A DNA stretch of 64,000 bases from Laetiporus sulphureus 93-53 (taxonomy: Eukaryota > Basidiomycota > Agaricomycetes > Polyporales > Laetiporaceae): NCBI RefSeq assembly GCF_001632365.1, contig NW_024468514.1:360543-424542 (forward strand), read 5' to 3'. This document shows positions 1 through 10,336 of the stretch, in pieces (position 1 is the first letter of the stretch; each line of letters begins with the position of its first letter). Under the pieces are notes generated by a model, which was given only the letters and a program-made list of their open reading frames with translations, was not told the DNA's origin and searched no databases. The translations under genes were made by a program, and so were the position numbers.

Positions 1-3000
1 GAGACCAATATGAAGGTTGGCGTCCGAATAACCACTCAAATGAGGACTTTAATGGTGCAAAAAGAAAGGTGCCACTTAATACTGTGACACATCAACTGCG
101 ATGATTCCACACTATATTGTCAGGAATGCATCATCGTGATGCACATGCAGAGCCCCTATCACCATTTGAAGGTAAGTACATCACAACTATTCCACCATGC
201 AATCTGATGCGCTGGCTGGCAGGTTTGAGTACAAACACATTTCTGACGCAAGACTCTCAAGGAGGCTGGTCTCCATATTCAGGTCGGACATCCATTTGGC
301 ACACGCTGTCACAATCCTGAGTGAGCCTGGGGGGATGACTTCATAGTCATGGATATATCTGGCATTCATAGTGTCGGGCTAGATTTTTGCAACTGCAAGA
401 TGGCTCAATCCCACGACATTCAGCTCCTGTGCGCTCGGCTGTTCCCTGCCACAAGCAACAACCCAAAGACTGCTGCAACATTTTGGCTGCTCGAACACTT
501 CCACCTCCTGTCAACCCAGGCAAACGTGTCTGGTTTTCGCTTTTATTCTATGCTTGAGCGATGCACGAATAATACGGGCCTGGACATACCTAAGGTGCAA
601 CCTTCCCAGATTTTGTATAACATGCTGAACTCATGTTGCAGCACAGGATCGATACCCTGAGCTGATGCATGTGATGCATCAGTGATGCCACCTCAAGATG
701 CTCAAATGCTTTGGTCGTGGCCATGCTCCTAGTGGAGTGTCAGGGACTACACCCAGCAGTTATGCTGTAGAATGTCCAGCATGTCCTCACCCTAGCAAGA
801 ACCTCTCTGAGGATTGGAAGGAAGCTTCACCCAAGTGCAGGTATGTGCATCCATTAACTTTTCAAACATGCTTTAACGATGAGTTATTGAGAAAGGTGGC
901 TCTATCGACTATTTCTCGGCATGGATGTGAACTTCCAGCTCAAGAAAAAGAACATTTTGTCTGATGCTGCCGATTCAGGACTCAATACAGGAATTGCCTT
1001 CTTTGTTCAGGAAAGCAATACAAGGCACATATCGAGATGTACGGCAAGGTCATCAAGGAGGAAAGCAGTACCTGCAACAATCACGATGCCGTGAAACTCA
1101 CAAATTTGAAGGGTTCTCAAGGTACGGCAGCAAGTGGGATGGGAACAGTTGAATGTTCTCATCATAACATGAAGTGGCTGTGTTCTGTCGGAGACCTGCA
1201 GAAGGGAGAGTGGTATGCTTTTCAAACGATCATAGAGCCTGTCATGTGTTTGACCAGTATTTCTTAGGTATGTGAATATGGATTATTTTTTTTAGAGCAG
1301 CATACAGCAAAATACCCCAATCTCTATCGTGATATCATACGACATTGCATGTCAGTGGTCCATCCACTTTTGTGAACACATGGCATCATATGAACACCAT
1401 CTCGATGGATGCACCATCACCTTTCTCATTCCAAAATTTCATCTACCCACATATCAAGAGTTGTGTCACCTTTAGTACTCATTCAATATCACACTGCAAG
1501 TTGGACGCACAGATGGTGAAGCTGCGGAACGAGGTTGGATGGCCGTTAACCCCTTTGCTTCCAGTACCAAGGAGATGGGTCCTGGTTCCCGTCGAGACTT
1601 GTTAGATGACATCTTTAGTGCCTACAACTGGAGCAAGGTTACTTGCATAGGTGCATCGTGGTGAGATACTCTAATAGATATCATTTAATCCATTTGAACA
1701 GTGGAATCGATGCTCACCAAGATAAAGAATGCGATTGAAGAGTGCAGCACCCATGTTGCTGCACTCTATGAGCTTTCAGCAGCTCTTCCTACAGTGCACA
1801 TAACAGAGTGGATGGAGGCCATCACCACATGGGAGAGAGATTCATCCAAGCCAAATCCTTTTCAGATTACGCAAAGCAGTGAGTACACAAAATCCTTAAA
1901 TGGACATTCTCAATACTGATGGCTCATTTATTGCCAAGCTATTATGCAAGCAAGTGTATGCCTTCAATTAGCAGAGGAGGATGCAGTGCAGCTTCGAGAT
2001 GGTGAGGCCAGCACAGTTCATGATACAATGTCACCAAGCATGGTGATAATGAGTGGCTTGGAGTTGAAGGAGCTTCAGTGAGCTTGCCCATATTTGTTGG
2101 TGTGTTTGTTGACATCATATTCACAGGTGTCAATTGCATGAAGATACAGATGAACTAGACTCACACTCCACTGACCTCCAGCATGCAAAGGTGCTCGAGT
2201 CAGAATATGCTCCAATGTCACTATGATGCATGGTCGGAGGTTCAGCAGCTGTACATCCCTGCGGTCACGATCTTGCATTCGCAAAACTCGGACAGTACTT
2301 CAAACATTGTGCCTCATGCAAGATTATATCTGCCATTGGAGATCCTCAATAGAGTACGATGTGACCCTTTTCTTGTGAACTGCAAACACCATCTGCAGAA
2401 GGCACAGGCACATGATGCACTAGAGAACTTACGGTGACATCTTTGTCTATGAAGTCACCTCTACCACATCAAGGATAGATTTATGCGTGGTCAATGCCCT
2501 AACATGCATGCACGTGGAATCATCAATAATGTACAAAGAAAAGTCAACACAGATGCCAAGCATTATCGAAAGGCCCACCATGTGGTGGAAGTTGTCAGCA
2601 TAGTCATTGGGGATCAGACATGGCAGCGCAAGCTGCATCAGCTTGATGACAGAGATATCAGAGGTATGTCTGAAGGTCTGTTCACACAGACTGAGGGCCA
2701 CCGCACTTTGTCATAGATTTGGCAGAATCCTGGTGTCAGCCCTATCGACAGCAGCAGTGAAGATCAAGGAGTTCAAGAAGGTAAGTAAGAGCTTTTGAAC
2801 CACTATGCTGTGCTGTGCTGATCACTGCTATAGCACTGCATGTCGAATGGTGCAAAGCACGGGCATGGGCCCATCGATGGTCTGAAGAGTGTCAGTTACT
2901 CAAAGAAGAGATGTGGCGTGTTGTGCAGTATCACAACTACCAAGCTGAATAGTGGCTGGGCCTCATAGGGAGAAAGCCTGCCAGCTCAGATGAATACCGT

Positions 3001-3090
3001 GAGGGCATGGCTGTGTATGCATTTTGTCAAGCTGAGCTACATACGTTGATGGGCAAGTTCTGCGAGAATTCATGGAGGTGAGTTGATGAA
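1..3090 (+). pseudogene. KDZ (Kyakuja-Dileera-Zisupton) transposase relic, cut by the left edge
   Basis: Reading across all three forward frames gives an almost continuous match to the fungal KDZ transposase family, which moves class II DNA elements. In order: a cysteine/histidine-rich CxC2-like region (about 95-400), the stretch DISGIHSVGLDFCNC (349-393), NNPKTAATF (455-480), GRGHAPSGV (715-740), the TCNNHDAVKLTNLKGSQG segment (about 1070-1125), VGDLQKGEWY (about 1187-1215), VGRTDGEAAERGW (about 1500-1540), ASSTKEMGPGSRRDLLDD (about 1560-1610), and the C-terminal EECQLLKEEMWRVVQYHNYQAE block (about 2888-2950). The gene has many stops and frame changes; several stops read as CGA to TGA or CAG to TAG, for example in the HF-stop-RKTL stretch near 219 and the AE-stop-WLGL stretch near 2950. 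A GTAAGT donor at about 172 suggests at least one former intron. It is dead as a protein. The family call is firm; exact ends and terminal inverted repeats were not found. Confidence 0.85.
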
Positions 3091-3254
3091 TGGCTGAAGT
3101 CAGGTGTAGTACGTACTACCAATGATGCAGAAAAATGGCACCTCTGATATGTCGCGACATGACATTTCCGCAGTTGTATATTATATTCATGTATATGTAC
3201 TTCGTCTGACAATCGACATGTTGTGACAGGATTGTTACAACATGTCACCGGTTG

Positions 3255-3460
3255 TGAACATCATCACTGCTGCATGGTGCAAAGGAGGCAGGAAGAACTG
3301 CGAGGGGGATGATGCATCACTCTCACTGCATGGTGCACATGCGGCAAAAATAACTGTGAGGGGGATGATGCATCAAGGCTCAAGTTCTCGATGCATCACT
3401 CTCGCTGCACCATGCAGATGCGGTGGAAATAACCACGATCATTCTCGCTATGCTGCAATA
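3255..3460. repeat. Short degenerate tandem repeat, about 56-bp period
   Basis: The string GAGGGGGATGATGCATCA occurs at 3302 and 3358. Around both copies a longer unit containing CTGCATGGTGCA and GCGGCAAAAATAACTG recurs. A third, more diverged and partly inverted copy follows near 3395-3445. It lies just 3' of the KDZ relic, so it may belong to the subterminal repeats of that element. That link is inference. Confidence 0.6.
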
Positions 3461-5687
3461 ATCCAATAATCAAATACTGTACTCACCAGAAATGACAATG
3501 TAATGATGGATTATCGATGTCCATAGTAATTGTCAAAGCATACAGATATCACTGTACTGATGGTGAGCCTGGTACATACTTGAGTGGTCAGGGTGGTCAG
3601 CTGGCCCAGAGCGAGAGTAATGAGGTAACGAATAAGTGCTAAAGTGCGCAGAAATTGGCATACCTACATTACCAGACAGGTGATATCACATAGTGTAGGA
3701 CAGGAAAGCACACAAATATTCCAGTTATGGCAAGGACAGAATGATGGGGGGAGGGGGAAAACTGAATTGTGAAGTAGTCAGAGGCGCTGACTGGCTGAGG
3801 TGGGAAAAGAGCCCTGATATGGGAAGAGCGGGGATGATGGCAGAAGTGTGGGCTTCATGATGAATAGGGCATGCTGAATCATGGAGGGAGGCTGGCATGT
3901 GGGTTGATCAATCATATGCAAGAACCATGTGATGCATCATGGTGGAAGGGAGGAGGTCGGCACGAGAAACTGCAGTACAAAGCAGAGGATGCATCATCAG
4001 CTGCTACAATCAGAGCGAAATGATGCATACTATAATGCTATGGCCATGGGGATTGATATAACACCCTGTTGGCTGTGAGGGCAGGGGATGATGAATCACC
4101 CTGCCAGGTACAGGTGTGGTTGGGGTGAGAGAGGGTTAGGCCTGGTAGCTTGGAATAGGGCCATTGCATGGAAGACCTGAGCTCAGAAACGGCTTGAAGT
4201 GGCTATGTGGTGTTTGCGCGTGATAGAGGAACAAGCCGTTTGGCACGTCCAGATTTTCCACGCTAGAAGATCAGATTTCGTGAGCGTGAAGTGGCTATAG
4301 TGAAATAGCATGACTAAAACATCACTCGATGCTAGAAATGGATTGGTGGGTGAGTGGACATGAGCAAGCGGGCAGATGAGGAGGCAAGATGTGATGCGGT
4401 AGTGGCACAGATGTGTGACGCATCTCCTTCGGCCATTTGCTCAGTAAGCAAACATCCTTCCCAGTACTCATTGCTCACGCTGTGTATGAATTTCAACCAG
4501 TCTGATGATCGCAATGAATTGCGATCACATTCAGCTTCGAACCACGGTGATAAAACCAGTTTACTGATATCGCTTCATGCCTGATCCCATCTATGCTTCT
4601 ATAGCAGGCGGACGCTGAAGCAGCTTCGCAGGCGCTGTTGTTCCTGATGCATGAAGCGATGGTGTTCATTGTATATGGCGAGGAAACGTGCTCGATTGAG
4701 GAGTTGCACTTCACAGACCAAGTGCATGCTCCTGTCAAATTATTTCTATATAGTGGTCGTCCAATCCCAAATGGCTTCATTCTTCAATGCCTTACGATCA
4801 TGATGGAGATAAGTATTTATTGTCTGGTTGACCCTCTCCTATTCTCAAAGACTTAGGCTAATGCCAAAACGATGCCTGCACCTTTCTCTTGTGAAAATCA
4901 AGTTATGCGAAGATTGCAATGCTCTCTGCTCAAAGTCCACTTTGCATTGAACACTACAAAGAGTTCTCCTATGATATGCATGGACGCTGCATGCATGAAT
5001 GTCCTGCGAAGCAAATACAAGAGGGTGAAGCAGAGAGTGTAGGGACGAGCATACTGAAGGCAGGGCAGGATAATGGCAGCACATGCTGCTTGGTGCATGA
5101 AGAACTGACCGTGAACTGAATGCTGACCACAACCGAGAACTTGTTACAGTACGAATACATGAATTGGAGTATACAGCTAAGTGTCCAAACTAGCACCTTG
5201 TTTGACGAGGACACGAGCGACAACCCATATCGTGCGGGAGTGCTGAATAGAAGCAGAATGACAGTTTCCTCAAATGCATGGTAAACACATTCACGATAGA
5301 AGCAAACTATATCTCAGTCAGTAGTCGATGGGCAATATGAGTACTGTGCGCTCACCTTCATGCTTCTTTGGGCGGCGACCGCTGCCTCGCTCAAAGGACA
5401 GAATTGGCGTTAATGAGAGCATAGTCCAATCCAATTCTGCATGGGTGATGTTCAGCTTTGACAGGTGTAAAAATAAGTCCCATCCTCACATGAACAGAGC
5501 ACGAGATGAGTGCTGCCCGACAGAGACTGCAATGTTATACATGCTGAAAGACAAAGAGTGCGAGCATCTTGACGAGTGTCCGCATCAGCGCTCAGCGGTC
5601 ACTCAGGCTCCTGCCCATCAAACATGTGCTTGCGAGCTGTGCATAGCCCATCCACATATACCTGGCCCTGCGCACCTCGCACCCCTT
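3461..5687. other. No recognisable gene; decayed intergenic DNA
   Basis: Only short open frames are present on either strand and none carries a motif I recognise. The stretch has several near-palindromic TGATGCATCA motifs like those in the 3.3-kb repeat, suggesting further remnants of the same element. A 161-codon open frame at 5328-5813 is rich in Pro, His and Cys, overlaps the presumed promoter of the next gene and looks fortuitous. Confidence 0.5.
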
Positions 5688-5787
5688 TTTCTTTTCTCTC
5701 ATCCCCATCCTCTCACATCCCCTGCATTCAGACACTTCGTGAAAGCTAAACTTTTGCTACATTCTGTGATTACTGAGAACTTGAACT
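5678..5787 (+). promoter_or_regulatory. Pyrimidine-rich tract, possible core promoter of the TPR-CHAT gene
   Basis: The + strand has a C/T-rich run from about 5678 to 5728, followed about 60 bp later by an ATG at 5788 that opens a 33-codon reading frame (MDTTPGNIDEP). CT tracts just upstream of the transcription start are common in basidiomycete promoters. The ATG at 5788 may start a first exon of the TPR-CHAT gene, but I could not connect it to the ATG at 6469 with convincing introns. Confidence 0.3.
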
Positions 5788-6468
5788 ATGGATACAACTC
5801 CTGGAAACATTGATGAACCATGCTCTAAGCCATCCAGTCTTCTGACTGTACCCACCTCAGAGCATTCTGACTTGACTGTACCTGAGTAAATAACATCTTT
5901 CATGCACTCAATCTATTTTAGTAATCCAATGAACCTGTGATATCACAGAATCTCAAATATGCAAACTATAGAGGATTCACAGCCAATCCCATCACTTTCA
6001 GACCCTCAGATTCTGAATATGCCAGCACAGTGAGCCTTTCTTTGTGTGTAGTCTTACATTTTTGTCATCCATCTGTCAAAACTCTCAAACCCAAATATGT
6101 TCACTGCTGTGGGCCTGAGTGGTCTTCTATGAATGGAAGAAGATCAATTTATGTAGGAATTACTGAATTTATTCTATTATCATGCCCAGCATTAACAACC
6201 TTGAGCAGAGAAAAATTCAAATCTGAATTTTCTGTAGTGTTATTGAAAACATGTGCCATGTTGAAGGATACAAGTGCTGGATATGTTATGTTTAGCACAA
6301 AAATGCTATTGCAGCTCTGCTCATACTATGTAATGAAGGAAACTATTGCACAGCATCATCAGACTTATGCTGGATGACAACAGAGAGAAGGAAGAAGCAC
6401 TATGGTAGGTGTGCAGCTCCTTCACATGCAAGTCAGATTATTGATTAAAACATACACTGCAACACCAC

Positions 6469-9400
6469 ATGAACCTCAATGCATTTATATTGACCATTGA
6501 TAGTGATGCAGGTCTGTTACAAATGCAAGACAACATTCCAGACAGTTTCACTCGAATTCTAGCATCTTTTGCTGAAGAGCTTCTGAAATGTTATGATAAA
6601 TCACACTTTGAAGATGACTTAAGAAAGGCAATACTAATAGCAAAGATTGCATTGCAGCTAGTTTCTAATGCTCATAAACACAAGCACATCTATTGTTGCA
6701 TTCTTGCAGATGCTTTGCAAAGGCACTTTGATCATACTAGTGACCTTGAAGATATTAACCAGGCCATTGCTGTCCAGCTTACATCAAATGATGCTGTAAA
6801 CAAATCTGTCTATCTCAACAATCTTGGAAGCTTATTCTTGAGCCATTACAAACATTTTGGTGATCTGGCAGATGTTAATCAGGCCATTGCTATGCTGCAG
6901 AATGCAGTGCAGCTTACACCAGATGAACATGCAGACAAGCCTATCTGTTTTAATAATCTTGGAAACTCCTTCTTGAGATGCTATGAATATCTTGGCAATC
7001 TTGGAGATGTCAATCAGGCTATTGCAACACTGCAGAATGCAATAGAGCTTACACCAGATGGTCATGCAGCCAAGCCTGGTCACCTCGGCAATCTTGCAAA
7101 CTGCTTTTAGAATCGCTTTAAACATCTTGGTGATCTTGAAGATGTTAATCAGGCTATTACTCTTCAGCAAAATGCAGTGCAGCTCATACCAGATGATCAT
7201 GCAGCCAAGCCTAGCTATCTCCACAATCTTGGAACCTTCTTCAAGATTCGTTTTGAACATCTTAGCAATCTTCCAGATATTGACCAGGCCATTGCTATGC
7301 AGCAGAATGCAGTGCAACTGACATCAGATGGTCATGCAGTAAAGCCTCTCCTTTTTAACAACCGTGAAAACTCTTTTTTAATATGTTTTAAATATCTTGG
7401 TGATTCTGCTAATGTTAATCAAGCCATTGCTATGCTGCAGAATGCAGTACAGCTCACACCAGATAAGCATGCAGACAAGCCTGGCTATTTTAATAACCTT
7501 GGAACCTCCTTTAGGAGTCGCTTTGAACATCTTGGCAATCTTACAGATGTCAATCAGGCCATTGTTATGCAGCAGAATGCATTGCAGCTCACACCAGATG
7601 GTCATGCAGACAAGCCAGCCTATCTCAACAATCTTGCCAACTCATTTTCAAAACGCTTTGAATGTCTTGGCAATCTTTCAGATATTAAGCAAGCCACTGC
7701 TGAGGGACAAAATGCAGTACAGCTCACACCAGATGATTGTGCAGACAAGCCTGTCTACCTTATCAATCTTGGAAACTCATTTATGAAATGCTTTAAGCAT
7801 CTTCACAATCTTGCAGACATGGACCAGGCCATTGCAGTGCAGCAGAATGCAGTGCAGCTTATGTCAAATAATCATGCAGGCAAGCCTGTACATCTTAACA
7901 GCAACCTTGGAAGCTCTTTTTTAATTTGCTTTCAGCATTTAAATGATTTTTCTGCTTGTGAAAAGGCCATGGTTCAATTTTCAATAGCCGCTCAGTCAAC
8001 CACTGGCTCCTTTTCTGACAGGTTCTATGCTGGTCAAAAATGGGTTCTCTCTGCCTATTATTTGCAACATCCATCCCTTTTTAAAGCCTGTAATGTTACA
8101 TTGACTTTGCTTTTAAAACTGGCATGGCTGGAATTGCCTTTCTCAAGTTGCTATAGTGTACTTACTCAGGCAGCACACTTTGCTAGATATGCTGCTTCTA
8201 TAGCAATTGGATATAAAGACTACAACACTGCTGTTGAATGGCTTGAGCAAGGACGATCAGTTATCTGGAGGCAGCAATTGCAGCTTCATACTTCCTTTGA
8301 TGACTTGCAGGTCAAGCATTTAATCCTTGCAGAGAAATTTTTTCATGTCTCAAAGCAGTTGGAACAAGCAAGCTATGAACACGATATGATGAAAGCAGAA
8401 CAAAAATCTTTAGAGAAACAAACTCAACGGCACTATGCATTTGCACATGATTGGGAAGCTTTGCTGGTTGAAATTCAATCTAAGCCAGGATTTGAACAAT
8501 TTTTGATGCCAAAGAAGCTGGTTCAGCTTTATGAATGTGCACACTCTGGGCCAGTGATCATTCTTAACTGCAGTGTATGGAGTTGCTATGCCTTGATTAT
8601 CATGACTGGCTCAAAGAATGTGATTCATCTTCCTCTCAGTGACCTCACATATAACAATGCATCTGACCTTGAAAGATCACTGAAGGAATTGCTTAAGAAG
8701 AATGGTCGTGTCATTTCTAGCATTGCTGATAGAGATGATATGCCTACAAGTGCAATGCCAAATGAAAGTTTTCACTATTCTGGCCACACTATCTTTGGTA
8801 CCATTGATAGAGATGAGAGGGGTGCAAGAATGGTATCTTATATGCATTGCTCCTACAAATCATATGAGAGCATACTCTCTGAGCTGTGGTCAAAAGTTGT
8901 CAAGCCAGTACTAGATGCACTTGCTTATCCAGTATGTTTTATTTTTATTTTTGTTCTTTTTCTTCACACTAATGATTGAATCAGAAACAAAGTGCAACAT
9001 GTGAAAATCTGAGCCGCATTTTTTGGTGTCCAACAGGCCCTTTGACATTTCTTCCCATCCATGCTGCAGGCATCTATGGAACAGCTGAATCAGATGTCAA
9101 GGTGTCAGAATTTGTTATATCATCATACACTCCCACTCTCAGTGCACTCATCTTGCCATCTGAAAGCATTGTTCAAGAGAACATTAATCTACTGGCTGTG
9201 GCTCAGCCAGAGTCAGATGGATGTGTCAAACTTCCAGGTGTTCAACAGGAAATCAATGAAATCAAGAAATTCTTAGCAGGCTGAACTGCAAATCAGTTTC
9301 ACTTGTGGAATCTGATGATGGAACAGTGGATGATGTACTGGAGAAGCTGAAAAAGTGCAGCTGGGCTCATTTTGCATGCCATGGGATTCAAGACCTGAAG

Positions 9401-9780
9401 AATTCCACTAATAGTGGACTGCAACTTGCCAATGAGAAACGCTTGATGCTGTCAAACATTCTCAAAGTGACACGTCCTCATGGAGGATTGGCCTTTTTAC
9501 CAGCCTGTCAGACAGCCACCGGTGACAAGAAACTGGCAGATGAAGCTGTTCATTTGGCTGCAGGAATGCTGTTCATTGGCTATGGTGGGGTAATTGCAAC
9601 AATGTGGTCAATTCTGGATGATGTTGCCCCTAAAGTTGCAGAAGATTCTCTGATGATAGCCTACCAGATTATAGACAGGCTGCCAGGGCATTGCATTATG
9701 CAGTAGAAAAGTTGCAACAGGATCCTAACATGTCATTCAAGTTCTATTCGTGGCTCCCTTTTGTACACTTTGGTTTGTGA
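6469..9780 (+). pseudogene. TPR-CHAT protein (tetratricopeptide array plus caspase-like CHAT domain), broken
   Basis: A frame from ATG 6469 encodes an N-terminal helical part, then about nine degenerate TPR units of 45 residues, a linker, and a CHAT (caspase HetF-associated with TPRs) domain. The catalytic dyad is preserved: His at 9380 in FACHG and Cys at 9506 in LPACQTA. A clean intron at 8932-8984 (GTATGT...CAG, phase 0) joins LDALAYP to KQSATCENL. Three lesions are seen: an in-frame TAG at 7108-7110 inside a TPR unit, a frame change near 9270-9284 with no room for an intron, and another near 9640-9685, after which RALHYAVEKL and a typical C-terminus run to TGA 9780. About 20 residues expected before RALHYAV also seem to be missing. 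CHAT proteases are linked to regulated proteolysis and NLR-like cell death; the role in this fungus is unknown. Upstream exons between 5788 and 6468 are unresolved. Sequencing error could explain one lesion, less easily three. Confidence 0.8.
6753..7890 (+). repeat. 135-bp repeat array encoding TPR units
   Basis: The coding motif for D-V/I-N-Q-A-I-A recurs with a 135-bp (45-codon) period near 6870, 7005, 7140, 7275, 7410, 7545, 7680 and 7815. Each unit also carries NAVQLTPD-type and NLGNSF-type segments. The first unit, near 6753, is shorter by about five codons. The units are unusually alike at the DNA level, which suggests recent expansion or gene conversion. Confidence 0.85.
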
Positions 9781-10336
9781 CGCGGCGTAGCTATTTGATG
9801 TTGCAGGTTGTAGCTCTTTCGTAGTGTATGTTCATGTGATTGACTGTACGAGTATGTATATTATGGAAAATATCGTGTACAAATGATGTATGAGGAACTG
9901 CTTAATGTCGAGAACAAAAAGTGAAACGGTATGGTCAGCAGCCGTCGCGCGCAGTCCGAGACCGTAGCGCAAATCACCATTCGGACGGCTCCGGCCATGT
10001 ATTGCATTACAGTTCGGACACGATCAGTCGAATAATAATCCTCGGCTAGATACAGGAGCAGAGCACTACAGAGGCAGTCACGGTACGAATTACAGGAGAC
10101 CTCCATCAGTATGTACACATTATATAGAGACCAGGCCATTCGTCAGCATGGGCAGAGGGATGCATGTGCGTCTAGAGCTATACATTGAGCTTGAGCGCGA
10201 ACGCGAGCGGGAGAGTTGGAAAAAAAGAGAGCCATGTGAACGACGTATCCAACCAACCACCGGAAATAAATGCCAAAACCACAACCAACCGCATCCGCGC
10301 ACCCACAAAGTTCACAAAGTCCACGAAATCACGAAA
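9781..10336. other. Convergent 3' interval, no gene seen
   Basis: This 556-bp stretch separates the 3' ends of the TPR-CHAT pseudogene (+) and the APH-like kinase (-). It shows no coding pattern in either direction. Confidence 0.5.
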
